This document shows positions 22,626-32,370 of a stretch of 64,000 bases of DNA, one piece after another; the stretch's first letter is position 1; each line of letters starts with the position of its first letter. A program made the translations under genes and the position numbers. Source of the DNA: Dactylis glomerata. Taxonomy: Eukaryota; Streptophyta; Magnoliopsida; Poales; Poaceae. The notes below the pieces were generated by a model, which saw only the letters and a program-made list of their open reading frames with translations, did not search any database and was not told the DNA's origin. Where the stretch lies: contig QXEO01000143.1 of the NCBI GenBank assembly GCA_007115705.1, positions 1,606,072 through 1,670,071 of the forward strand, written 5' to 3'.

Positions 22626-23492
22626 ATGTCTAGTTTAGTTGCTACTACTATGTCCCCCGCGGACATGATCTTTACCTTTAAGCAGAAAGATGAGGAAAGC
22701 TTTAAAGAAGCTTGGTCTAGAATTTATGATTGGCATGGAAAAACTGAACCTAAAATGACTTTGAGTTTGCTTCTTAGTAGCTTTTACTTTGGACTTTCTC
22801 TTCGTTATAGATACGCTTTGGATGCTACTGCAGAAGGAGATTTCCTTCATTGTGATGGAGATCAAGCCTTCAATATTATTAAAAAGTTGATTACAATTTA
22901 TAGCATGCCAACCTATTTTGATTCCTCTCTTGTGTGCATTTTTAATAGACTTAATACTCTTGAGACTCACACTGCTAGTTTGAATTCTTGCTACAATACT
23001 TTGCGCCAGCATTTTGATTATGTGCCTATAAATTCTGAGTCTTCGAGTTGGTATCCTACAATAAAAATCACCATTAGTGGTGAAACTTTTCATGCTCGTT
23101 GTGATATTATGTCTGAATTTTGTCTCATGCCAAAGGATGTTTATGAATTTTTGAGCCTTTGGAAACTTTCTGAGGGAGGAGAAGAAATTTTTCTTACTAA
23201 TAATGCCACCATATCTCGCCTTGGAATAGCTGAAGGAGTCTTTACAAAAATCCTAGGAAGAATGATATCTACTGATTATCTTGTTATTGAATGTGTAGGA
23301 AAAGGACAAATCACACTTGGAAGATCCATTCTGAAGCTCCTTGGCGCCGTTATCGATGTGGGAAAAGGCAATATAACATTTACTACTCCACCTTGCAATA
23401 ACCATGTCTTTCCTAGAGTCAAGAGCAAAGGTAAGAAAGGGAGACGTAAGGCACGCGCTGATCCTAGTTCTTCATCACTTGATATTACTTGA
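22626..23492 (+). CDS. Gag/protease relic ORF of element C
   Basis: A 288-codon intact ORF starts at the first ATG after the shared leader. Residues 1-95 resemble the C-terminal half of gag (FKQKDEESFKEAWSRIYDW, FYFGLSLRYRYALD). Residues about 140-270 align with the protease of element B: WYPTIKITISGETFHARCDI, LMPKDVYEFL, ITLGRSILKLLGAVID, and the shared C-terminal SSSLDIT. The catalytic D-L-G-A motif of B is replaced by D-I-M-S, so the Gly is gone and protease activity is unlikely. The ILGRPFL strand is also altered (LGRSILK). The central gag-to-pro region is much shortened. Even so the frame has no stop, so the product may have been kept for another role, or the deletion is young. Confidence 0.75.
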   Translation: MSSLVATTMSPADMIFTFKQKDEESFKEAWSRIYDWHGKTEPKMTLSLLLSSFYFGLSLRYRYALDATAEGDFLHCDGDQAFNIIKKLITIYSMPTYFDSSLVCIFNRLNTLETHTASLNSCYNTLRQHFDYVPINSESSSWYPTIKITISGETFHARCDIMSEFCLMPKDVYEFLSLWKLSEGGEEIFLTNNATISRLGIAEGVFTKILGRMISTDYLVIECVGKGQITLGRSILKLLGAVIDVGKGNITFTTPPCNNHVFPRVKSKGKKGRRKARADPSSSSLDIT

Positions 23493-23509
23493 TTCGCAAT
23501 TTTCTGCGC

Positions 23510-26078
23510 CTAGCTCAAAGGCGTTAAAGAAAAGCACTCTTGGGAGATAACCCATTGTTTACTTTTCAGTAATTTTTCTTTTATTTGAGTCTTGGAAGTC
23601 ATTACTACTGTAATGACCGCTCCTTATCTTGTTTATTTCGTTTTTGTGCCAAGAGAAGCCTCTAATTTGAGTGAGGTAATGATTTGAGGTTATTGCAGTC
23701 CTGAAACTGTTTTCGGTGCTGCACCGTAAAAATTCGTGAAAATTCTCTGTTTATCTTTTGGACCTGTGATTTCTTGTGCATATGCCCCAGGTTATATCCA
23801 AACTTTTCTTAGTTGAACACTTTTTGATTTGAGCAACAGAAAATCCCTCAAAAATTCGTCCATTATCAGCTGTCCAGTTTTGACAGATTTCTACCAATAT
23901 TTGTTTTTGCCACTTTATCGCTTTCTTTTGAGTTCGTTTTGATCATGGAACTCTTGTGGAAGTTGCTACAGTAGTATATACTTTATATGTGGTGGTTTTG
24001 GGTTGAAACCTGAAGCTAAAAGAGGTTGAATATATTTTATGCTTACACTAATATTGCTAATAGAATTGTGTTTAGTTTTGTATGAAGGAAGTTTTCAAGT
24101 GTAGGGATTGGAGAATGATGAGATGAGTTGAAGAATGGACAAAAGCTCAAGCTTGGGGATGCCCTTGCATCACCCCAAGAAATATCCAAGAAGTACAAGC
24201 GTCAAAGCTTGGGGATGCCCCCGAGGCACCCCTTCTTCATCGGCAAAAATCAAGTCACCTTTCAAAACACTATATTTTTATTGCTTCATGCACTATGTGT
24301 TTTTCTTGGAGCGTCAGTTGTTTTAGTTTTCTTAGTTTGTTTAGTTTGTTTGTTTGCTGCAATAAATGGTTGGACCCCAACAAATTTCCTTTGGAGGAGA
24401 TATACTCGTTTTCATTTGCAAAGAACGCTCTAGTTTTCACTCTTATTAAAAATCGAGCGCTCTACTTTTTCTGCTACTGCTTTTGGTTTTCGTTTTTGCC
24501 TTGATATGCGTTCAGATCTTGTCATATCTTTTCATCAAGGTGTATTTTTGCCTCTGATCTTTATTGGTTTTCATCAAAAGAGGTGTTTATAAAAATTTCA
24601 AATGGTGTTGGAAAAGAGAAAAAGCTTTGTGCAAAATAGTGGTACAAGAAGGAGCTTGTGTAGACTGCGGCTTAGGCTTTTTCATGTCATGCTTGATGTC
24701 TTTTTGATAGTATGCTTAGTGGTTTTGCTGTAGCATGACTTGTCTCAAATAACTGAGATTGCTTAATGAGCCTTTGAAAAAATCATGCGTTGTTTTTATT
24801 GTATGGAAGCATTATTTTGGTTTTCTCCTTGATGCTTTATTTGGGTTGACTTGGCGCATGCTCACACATGTTAGACTCTTCCAAAGTCGCCATTAGCCTT
24901 CATAATCATTTAGTTTTTGACTTTTGATGCCATCGTATGCTTCTTTTAATGTCGCTTTGTCGCTTTGCATGATTATGGCCATTATTGCTCTCTTAGTTGG
25001 TCGCTCCCAGTCTTTTGCTAGCCCTCACCTTGTACTGAGTATGAGCTCTACTCGTGCATCCAACTCCTAAAAGCCAAGTTTGCCATTGTGTCCACTATAA
25101 ATTCCTATGCATGGTATTTGTAAGCCATTCCAAAGTAAAATTTTCGTGTGCTACCTTTCAAAAAACCTTCAAAACACTTCTCGTTTTGTGACACTGTTTT
25201 CAGCTCATGGGGACGTAGTGGTCGGATTTGCTATCTTCCATATTGCTTATTCCAAAAAGAAAAAAAAGAGAAAAAAGAAAGAAAAAAAGGCACTCCTCCA
25301 TGGTATGTGAATGTTGGTGGGCACCCGATGGAATCGGTTAGCCATGGTTTGTGAAAGGAAAAAAGGTGGGGAGGAGTGCCAAGTTTTATAAAAAGAGTAC
25401 AAAGTGCCAATCTCTCTCTCAAAAACTTGCTTTATTTTTGTATGAAAGATAGTAAGAACCCCATTGCCAGTCGTTGACAAAGACAACCACCTCTCAAAAT
25501 CAAGTTTTATCTCTCTGTTTTACAAATGAAAAGCTCTAGCACATGTTTAAATCACTGCTTCCCTCTGCGAAGGGCCTTTCTTTTACTTTTATGTTGAGTC
25601 ACCACCTTCTTTCTTTATGCACCATTAAGAGAGCATAGTTGTCATTCTTAGTGTGATATGCATTGTCCCAAGGTTCATTGATTGACTCATATTGTTGGTT
25701 TCACTTGTTCTTAAATTATTTGTATCTAGTCGCCCTCTTAAACTTGAGGTGTCCTATGCATTTATGTTTTGCTCTCTTTGAAGGACAAGCAGAAAACCTT
25801 TTGTATGTTTTTCCTTATGATTTGAACACATGTTTGACTTTCATTGTTTCATTATCATGATCTTTTGTTTGTGTTCATTTGCATGTTTACAACATGGTTG
25901 CTAAGTTTCTTATTGTCATGATTATATCTTTCATGCCCATGTTTTAAGTTCTATTGATCCCAGCTCACCAATGCTTACATATATGATCAAGATTGTGTAG
26001 GTGCATGTCACCTCAAAAATTATTCTTTGTTATCACTTACCTACTCGAGGACGAGCAGGAGTTAAGCTTGGGGATGCT
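23510..26078 (+). other. Conserved non-coding tail of element C (C/X form)
   Basis: It starts at the shared junction GCGCCTAGCTCAAAGGCGTT and ends at the polypurine tract AAGCTTGGGGATGCT (26064-26078). The same tract core recurs at 24149-24164 and 24205-24220. At about 25080-25560 it carries a segment with an A/G-rich run, shared with X (58910-59385) but absent from A and B. Confidence 0.85.
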
Positions 26079-27777
26079 TGATACGTCTCAAACGTATCTA
26101 TAATTTTTGATGCTCCATGCTTGTTTTTACACCATTTGCCTATTGTTTCGTTACACTTAGTGGCATTTTTATACATTTTCCGGAACTAACCTATTAACGA
26201 AGTGCCACAGTGCCAGTTTCCTGTTTTCTGCTGTTTTTGTGTTTCAGAAGTGATACACAGGAAATATTCTCGGAATTGGACGAAACAAGTTCCTGAAGTC
26301 ATATTTTACGGGGAAGCTCCCAAACATCCGAAGACCTGATGGAGGGGGGCCACGTGGCCCCCACACACAGGGGCGGCGCGGCCACCCCCCTGGCCGCGCC
26401 GGGCCCACGTGAGGGGCCGTGGTCTCTCCTCTGACATCGCCCTTTCGCCTATATATACCCCCTGACGAGAAAAACCTAAAGCCCGATCAGTTTTCCAGAA
26501 TACATCGCGATCCGCCGCCGCCGTCGACCCGAAGATCGAGAGGGTCCAGAAGCTCTTCCCGGCACCCTGCCGGAGAGGGGAATCGCCACCGGAGGTCTTC
26601 TTCATCGCCATGCTTGCCTCTGGAGCGATGAGTGAGTAGTCTACCTTGGACTATGGGTCCATAGCAGTAGCTAGATGGTTGTCTTCTCCACCATGTGCTT
26701 CATGTTTAGATCTCATGAGCTGCCCTACATGATTGAGATCACTGTTATGTAATTCTATGATGTTGGTTTGTTGGGATCCGATGAATATTGGTGTTTATGA
26801 TTAAGTTGCTGTACTGAATTATATCTTTTGTTATCTCTATGTTGTTTATGATCTTGCATGCTCTCCGTTGTTAGTAGCTATCTTGGCCGAGTAGTTGCTA
26901 GTGACTCCAAGAGGGGGTATTTATGCTCGATAGTGGGTTCATGTCTCTATTTCACCTGGGGGAGTGACAGAAACCTCTAAGGTGGTAGATGTGCTGTTAC
27001 TACTAGGGAGAAAACAACATTCATATGCTCAAGGGCATATGCTTTGTTTACATTACACACTTTACTTAATGCAATTATCTGTTGTTCGCAACTTAATACT
27101 TTTGGGGTGTTCGGATGATATCCCCGGGGGTGGATTATTAGTCATAGATGCAGTTGGATGGCGGTCTATGTATTTTGTTGTAATGCCCAGCGTGAATCTC
27201 ATAGTGATCTTCTTGACATATCACGTTATCTTTATTCTATCAATTGCCCAACTGTAATTTGTTTACCCAGCATGTTATTTATCTATGGAGAGACACCACT
27301 AGTGAACTGTGGACCCCGGTCCTATTTCAATCATATTGCAATCACCTGTTTACTTTTCCCGCACTGTTTACTTTACTCGCATATTATTACTGTTTTCCAC
27401 TCGATACACTCATAACCTTTGTTTCAAGCAAACCGGTGAGATTGACAACCTCATCGCAAGTTGGGAACAAAGTATTTGTTTGTGTGTGTGCAGGTTCCGC
27501 GTTGCTGCTGGCCGAAGACGAGTCAACAAGTATCGTTAACGGCGCCCTTGTTGGAAGTTACTAAGCCAGTCCGCATCACCTTCAGTCGTCACCGTGTCTC
27601 TTCTTCAAGATCGACATTAAACCTTGGTTTCTTAACTGAGGGAAAACTAGCCGCTACACTCATCATACCTTCCTCTTGGGGTTCCCAACGGGCTGGTCAT
27701 CACCACGCACAAGGACATACCGCTCCCACGTCAACTAAATGCCACAGTTCTTTTCTGGCGCCATCACACGAGTAGCA
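26079..27777 (+). repeat. 3' LTR of element C
   Basis: 1699 bp long, it begins TGATACGTCTC at 26079 and ends GAGTAGCA at 27777, followed by the ACGGG duplication. It carries the perfect stem GGCGCGGCCA/TGGCCGCGCC (26375-26384 and 26391-26400) and the G-box palindrome at 26346-26361. Confidence 0.95.
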
Positions 27778-30072
27778 ACGGGCTCGATGGTATGCAACAA
27801 ACACACAGTCTTCTTGTAACAAGGACATGCCTTGTCCAGCAGACGGACCAGCTTTTCCAACATCATAACAGGGTTCTCGGTGGAAGATTGGGTTGTTGAT
27901 TCCAAGAAATACTGAAAGCCCGTGCAGATGCTCCTGCCTGATCCACACTGGACCATCAACAGGATCTTCGGCTTCCAGGCGAAGATTAAAGGGATGCCTT
28001 GCGAAAACGTGGCACCGTAGACTAGGATAAGTGCTCAACCGTATCCCATCTTCAAACTGTGCAGGAGCATTGCTGTTTCTATCACCATCTATCTGAATCC
28101 AAAGTAGATCGAAATTGCCATAATGGTAGGTATTGGATGCCAAGAACCAGGTAGTTTGTGAATTAGGCACTAGAACTTCTTCAACGTCTTCATCCGGATC
28201 GGCAGGAAATGCATCTCCTTCAGCCGCATTGCCAGCAACTGCAGTGTCTTGAGCCGCATCGCCAGCAACTGCAGCGCCTTCAGCCGCATCCCCTGCAACT
28301 GGATCCTCGATGTTCGGGGCAAGTATTAGACGCGGGCCTTCATCTGTGCCTGCGTACGGAAGAAGATATGCCACAATACAACAATGCAGTAAGCAGTTAG
28401 AACTACCTGTAAATTCAGATAGAAAGAGGGCATAACTCACCCCAAGTATGTGGTTCCCAAACCAGAACATCTCCTCGTGGTTCTGTAACCGCGTACACGT
28501 AGAACAAATCTGTCTGATCACCGAATAGATGAATTGCACAGGCGTCGACATACCTGCGAGGTGCAAGGTGGTAATTTTTGAGGATGACCCAGCCGTTGTC
28601 TTGTTGACTGTCTACATAGGCGATCAGTTTTTCAAAGATCACGATTGCTTCATAATGCCACTGATCACTGCATTTTTCCTTGTAAGGGGTCTTTGTAATC
28701 TTTATCTTCAAAAGCTGTAACTCACACTGCTTGTATGAAAACATGCATGTTCGAAACCTAGAGAAAACTCCAATATGAGCCAGTAATGGGAGAGGCAGAG
28801 TCACTTCTCTGTACATGTGGCGGATCTTCAGGAGGCCGTTATTTATGAGTAATGCCATCCAGTCACCGTTACTTCCTACCCAATGCCCTCTTCCATCGGA
28901 GTCATTGCAATACACGTGTGCTTTAAGCATCTTCTTGTTTAACGGCATGAAGAGGGCGTCAATGCCCTGCAATTGAATTTGTTTGGAAACTTTGTAAAAA
29001 TTAAGGTGTTCCACAGAAGGAAAAGTTTGCTTGAATAGATGGAAAACTATATAGATAAACCGTTACAAAAAGAGCGGTCGTGGGCAGAGTAACAGTTGTA
29101 CAACATTTTCTAAGCACTGCCTCAGCTGTACCCTCTATCTGAACTATTAATAGGTGCATCAAGATACGTGCTAGTCTTTTTTTCCCTCTCAAACAACTTC
29201 TCTTTTTTGTATCTCTCACTCTATATAACATTTGAATCTGAAACTTTGCAGTTTACTCAAACATTTGAGATAGAATGTGGGAAAAATAGTTGAGGATTCT
29301 TATTATATTATACATATACTTTTTAAAACAATTTTTATTGAATTTTAAATATTTGAATAAGTTAAATTTCACTCAAAAAATCAGAAATATTTTTCCCACA
29401 TTCTAGTTGTAATATTACAGCGATCTGCAAAGTTTGAAATCTGTATGTTACATAGTTTGAGAGATATAAAAAAGACAAATTCAAAAAAGTATGGGAGTGT
29501 AGGTGAGACCCTGCTTAGACAAAAACTTTTCCATTCCAATTTTTGCTATTTAAAAAGTCATTGCATGGTATTCGACAGAATGCTCACTGGATTGCAAGAA
29601 CATTGTTTGGTAAAAAATGATGTGCCTACTAGATGTTCGACAGAAGGATAACTATGCTTGAATATATCATAAACACATACAAGATAGAAAACTAAGTCCG
29701 TAAACTGAAACCCTAAAAGGCGTCATGGGCGGAGTAACTTCATTTTTCAGAAATATTGTATCTAAAAAGTCGATGCATGCAAGGTGTTCGACAGAGAGAT
29801 CGGTGGATTCCAAGAACATAAACAGACAGGAGATCAATATATATATATAACAGAATACTGAATCTAGTTACTCTTACTTGTGCATCGCTATCATGTGGCC
29901 ACGAGGATTCGTCGGCGTGGAGCAGGCCCGGCGCATCAAGCGGTAGATTCGGGGTCCCTCGAATGGCACGACGCATGCCAACCATGCCGACAGCAAGGCG
30001 AGCAGCGCTTAAGATGTCGACCCGCTCGACTATGTTCTCAACCGATGGGTAGTGGAGATTACCCCACCCCAT
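27778..30072 (-). pseudogene. F-box-like/DUF295 protein gene, 3' end displaced by element C
   Basis: The model has three minus-strand exons: 30072-29878, 28966-28441 and 28349-27778, with GT-AG introns of 911 and 91 nt that keep the frame (donors GTAAGA and GTGAGT, acceptors TTGCAG and ACGCAG). Exon 1 has an F-box-like helix pattern (IVERVDILSAARLAV, then PLDAPGLLH). Exons 2-3 resemble the DUF295 (KIB-type) beta-propeller: GDWMALL, WHYEAIVIF, GWVILKN, and HLHGLSVFLGINNPIF. Such grass proteins are thought to act as substrate adaptors of SCF ubiquitin ligases. Exon 3 begins with a duplicated GDAAEGAAVAGDA-type Ala-rich repeat. The last part of exon 3 continues across the 7-kb insertion at 20732-20558. 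The assignment to DUF295 rests on pattern only. Confidence 0.65.
29210..29467. repeat. Foldback (MITE-like) element in intron 1 of the F-box/DUF295 gene
   Basis: Two arms of about 80 bases are inverted repeats of each other. The inner ends are nearly perfect (TAGAATGTGGGAAAAAT at about 29271 against ATTTTTCCCACATTCTA at about 29389). The outer parts share TATCTCTCA and AACTTTGCAG in opposite orientation. There is no coding capacity. A clear target duplication was not found. Confidence 0.6.
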
Positions 30073-30547
30073 GGATTCATGGTAATGATCAGCAATGGAC
30101 TCTTTTGGAGTTGAACGCTGACGCTTCCCCCCCTGGGGTTCGTCTCACCCAGACCCAGATATGACCTGTGCCAGCAAATGCAGGCGGCGGCGACGTGATG
30201 GAAAGAGAAGCGGCGATGTGATGGAATAAAAACGAGAGGGCGCAGCGGTGTTGTGGAGAAGATGGGGAATAAGGCGATGAACTGCCTAGCGCAGGGTAAT
30301 AAGTGGAAGTTGGCGTTGGGAAGGGGAGGGGGGGCGGCGGCGGTTCACTATACAAGGAGTGGAAATAATATTTTATCTCCGCCGTGGGCCCTCATTGCAG
30401 CAGGCTTCCTGCCCGCCAGTGCAATCCGTGCAATCCCCGTACAAGGCATGCGCACGCAGTTCAAAAATTAGTTTGACGTCCATCTTTCTCCAACAAATTA
30501 TGCCATGAAATTTGTATTTTAAAGTTTCAAAAAAATTCGAAACAAAA
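30073..30547. other. Upstream region of the F-box/DUF295 gene
   Basis: Just upstream of the ATG on the minus strand is a pyrimidine- and GC-rich leader (30090-30300), typical for a plant 5' UTR. No clear TATA box was found. The rest is AT-rich spacer up to the MITE at 30548. Confidence 0.4.
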
Positions 30548-30784
30548 TTCTTGTGATAGGCATTGTTGAATGCTATAAACCGGTACAAATCTCAATATGA
30601 AATACTTTATATTCTATTCTACACAAAAAAGACAAAATTTGACATATTATATAGTGAATAGTACATGATTGAACACTATATAATTTTATTAGATTTGACC
30701 ATATTTGTGTAGCCTAGAATATAAAGAATTTCATATTGTAATTAGTACCGGTTTGTAGCATTCAACATTGCCTATCACAAAAAA
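30548..30784. repeat. MITE-like long inverted repeat (~235 bp)
   Basis: The left arm begins CTTGTGATAGGCATTGTTGAATGCTA. The right arm, read on the other strand, begins TTTGTGATAGGCAATGTTGAATGCTA. The two match over roughly 110 bases each, including ACCGGTAC and AATATGAAAT, and meet near 30668. The whole can fold into one hairpin. It encodes nothing, and the superfamily is not assigned. Confidence 0.8.
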
Positions 30785-31428
30785 AGACAAATTCCTAAGA
30801 AAAAGATCTACTTTCTTACTACTATTTTAATACTATTTATATTCACAAATTTATCTTCTTATATCTTCCAAAATTCAACATATCTTTGTATGTATTTAAC
30901 GCCAATTTTTTTGAAAACATAGAAGTTTGAGAATTTGAACTTTTAAAAATTCTGAAATTGTATGGAGCATCGGTGCCCATTTGCACTAAATCCCTTGTCG
31001 AATCCAATGATACGGCTTTTATGAAATTTTCAAAATTCTGAAAGTGTTGGGAGTATATTATTTTACAAGGTGCACACGACGGGCGCTCTGACTTGCGAAG
31101 CGTGACTTGAGAGTCATTGACAGATGGGCCCCCCATGTGACGGGGCCCGCGTGCAGTGAGGGCAAGTCAGAGACAAGTTAGAGTGGGCAAGTCAGGGCCT
31201 CGCTCTGGACATCAACGACACTCATGCGGCATGTCTGGGCATCTCCGGCAGAGCGTGTACAGAGCGCGCTCTGGACATCAACGGAAGGCATGGCCGCGCT
31301 CTGGGCATCTTCGGCCCCTTATACAGATACACTTCAGTACATAGGGAAAACACACTTACTAAATCATATATAAGGATGGTCCTCGCTCGGACACTTACAT
31401 ATATAGGTGGAACGAATAGTACATGAAT

Positions 31429-32064
31429 CTAGTATTGAGGGAGAGGATGCAGGCATCTTCTCATGATAGTAATTCTACTGAACGCGTCGTAGCATACATA
31501 CGCATCTTTTGCTACGTAGTGGATATGCTCCGGCTGTAGTTCCCGAAGATGCCAGGTGTTGTGCAGCTTCAGCTTGCGGAAATCCTCCTTGTGGTCTTTG
31601 AACTTCTTGTAGATGATTTCCTTCGCCATGGTGGCCAAGCCGGTCCTGGCTTGGAACGGGACGTTGAAGTGATCTTGTAAGTCCACGTGGTTTGGTATGT
31701 GGGCGCCCAGGGCTTCAAGCTTGGGGGTGTCTTGGCGCTTGTCCACAGATGCGAAGGAAATGTCGGGGCGGTTGAGGAACGGTATGAGTTCAGGACAGTT
31801 CCTCGTTGCCACGGCTTCGTGCCAGAGTAGGCAGTGATCGCGCATGCAAAGTTGCAGGAGGGCGGCGCGGGGAGGCTTGGCGATGGTGTACTCGAGGTCG
31901 AGGCCGATGATCGGCTCTTGGTCCCGCTCGCCGAGCCAACGCTCAAACATGGCGATGAACTTGGCCGCCTCTCTCGGGTCGGTTGTGTGCATCACCGTGA
32001 GGACGGTGTCACCATGAGCAGGGACCTTGTGGTAGTCGGTGAAGACATTGCCGTAGATCTCCAT
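31429..32064 (-). CDS. 3'-5' exonuclease domain protein (WRN/RNase D type, DEDDy)
   Basis: A single open frame of 211 codons runs from ATG 32064. The domain fills the protein. Exo I is IIGLDLEYT at residues about 57-65 (D and E metal ligands), Exo II is FASVDKRQD at about 108-116 (D), and Exo III is YVAKDAYVCYDAF at about 186-198 (Y-x3-D). These are the four acidic ligands of the DEDDy family, which includes plant WRN-like exonucleases that trim 3' ends of nucleic acids. Length and motif spacing are normal and there is no stop or frameshift, making this the most intact host gene in the window. The frame is open 36 codons further upstream but without an ATG. No helicase domain is present, as in plant WEX-type proteins. 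The cellular role is not shown by sequence. Confidence 0.85.
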   Translation of the reverse strand: MEIYGNVFTDYHKVPAHGDTVLTVMHTTDPREAAKFIAMFERWLGERDQEPIIGLDLEYTIAKPPRAALLQLCMRDHCLLWHEAVATRNCPELIPFLNRPDISFASVDKRQDTPKLEALGAHIPNHVDLQDHFNVPFQARTGLATMAKEIIYKKFKDHKEDFRKLKLHNTWHLRELQPEHIHYVAKDAYVCYDAFSRITIMRRCLHPLPQY

Positions 32065-32109
32065 GACAGTCGTGGCGCAAGGAGTGGGAGTGGAGGGGGT
32101 TATCTCTGA

Positions 32110-32370
32110 AGAAGACGAAGTTGGGGATCCAATTGTTTTCCAGGCCGCGAGATCGTGAGATAAATAGTGCACGATGGGTCGCTAGCACGCCGCGTAAGTA
32201 AATGCAGTGTAGCACTTAGTGGGTGCTTTGGAAGTTGAACCCCCCACGTGAGCCCCTGTCGCTTCGTTTATGAGAGAAGAGGAAGTTGGGAAAGCAATTG
32301 TTTTGCAGGCACGCCGCGGTAAATGCCAGTCTAGCGCTTTAGAAATTGAACCAGTCGCTTCGTTTCGCTT
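32110..32370. repeat. Imperfect direct duplication upstream of the exonuclease gene
   Basis: GAAGTTGGGGATCCAATTGTTTTCCAGGC at about 32117 is echoed by GAAGTTGGGAAAGCAATTGTTTTGCAGGC at about 32282. The following GCACGCCGCG, AAATGC and GAAATTGAACC-type segments match too, giving a unit of about 165 bp. The first copy overlaps the 5' end of the gene, so the second may be a duplicated promoter or leader. Confidence 0.6.

Larger units (their letters stand above)
20733..27777 (+). mobile_element. Complete Gypsy LTR retrotransposon C (7045 bp), non-autonomous
   Basis: The LTRs are 20733-22435 and 26079-27777, the target duplication ACGGG is at 20728-20732 and 27778-27782, and a perfect tRNA-Asp primer site is at 22446-22463. 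The internal 3643 bp encode one 288-codon ORF and a long non-coding tail. There is no reverse transcriptase or integrase. By eye the LTRs differ at about 30-35 positions (roughly 2 percent), plus one block of about 45 bp that is replaced in the 5' LTR. The element lies inside the last exon of a minus-strand F-box/DUF295 gene. Confidence 0.96.
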
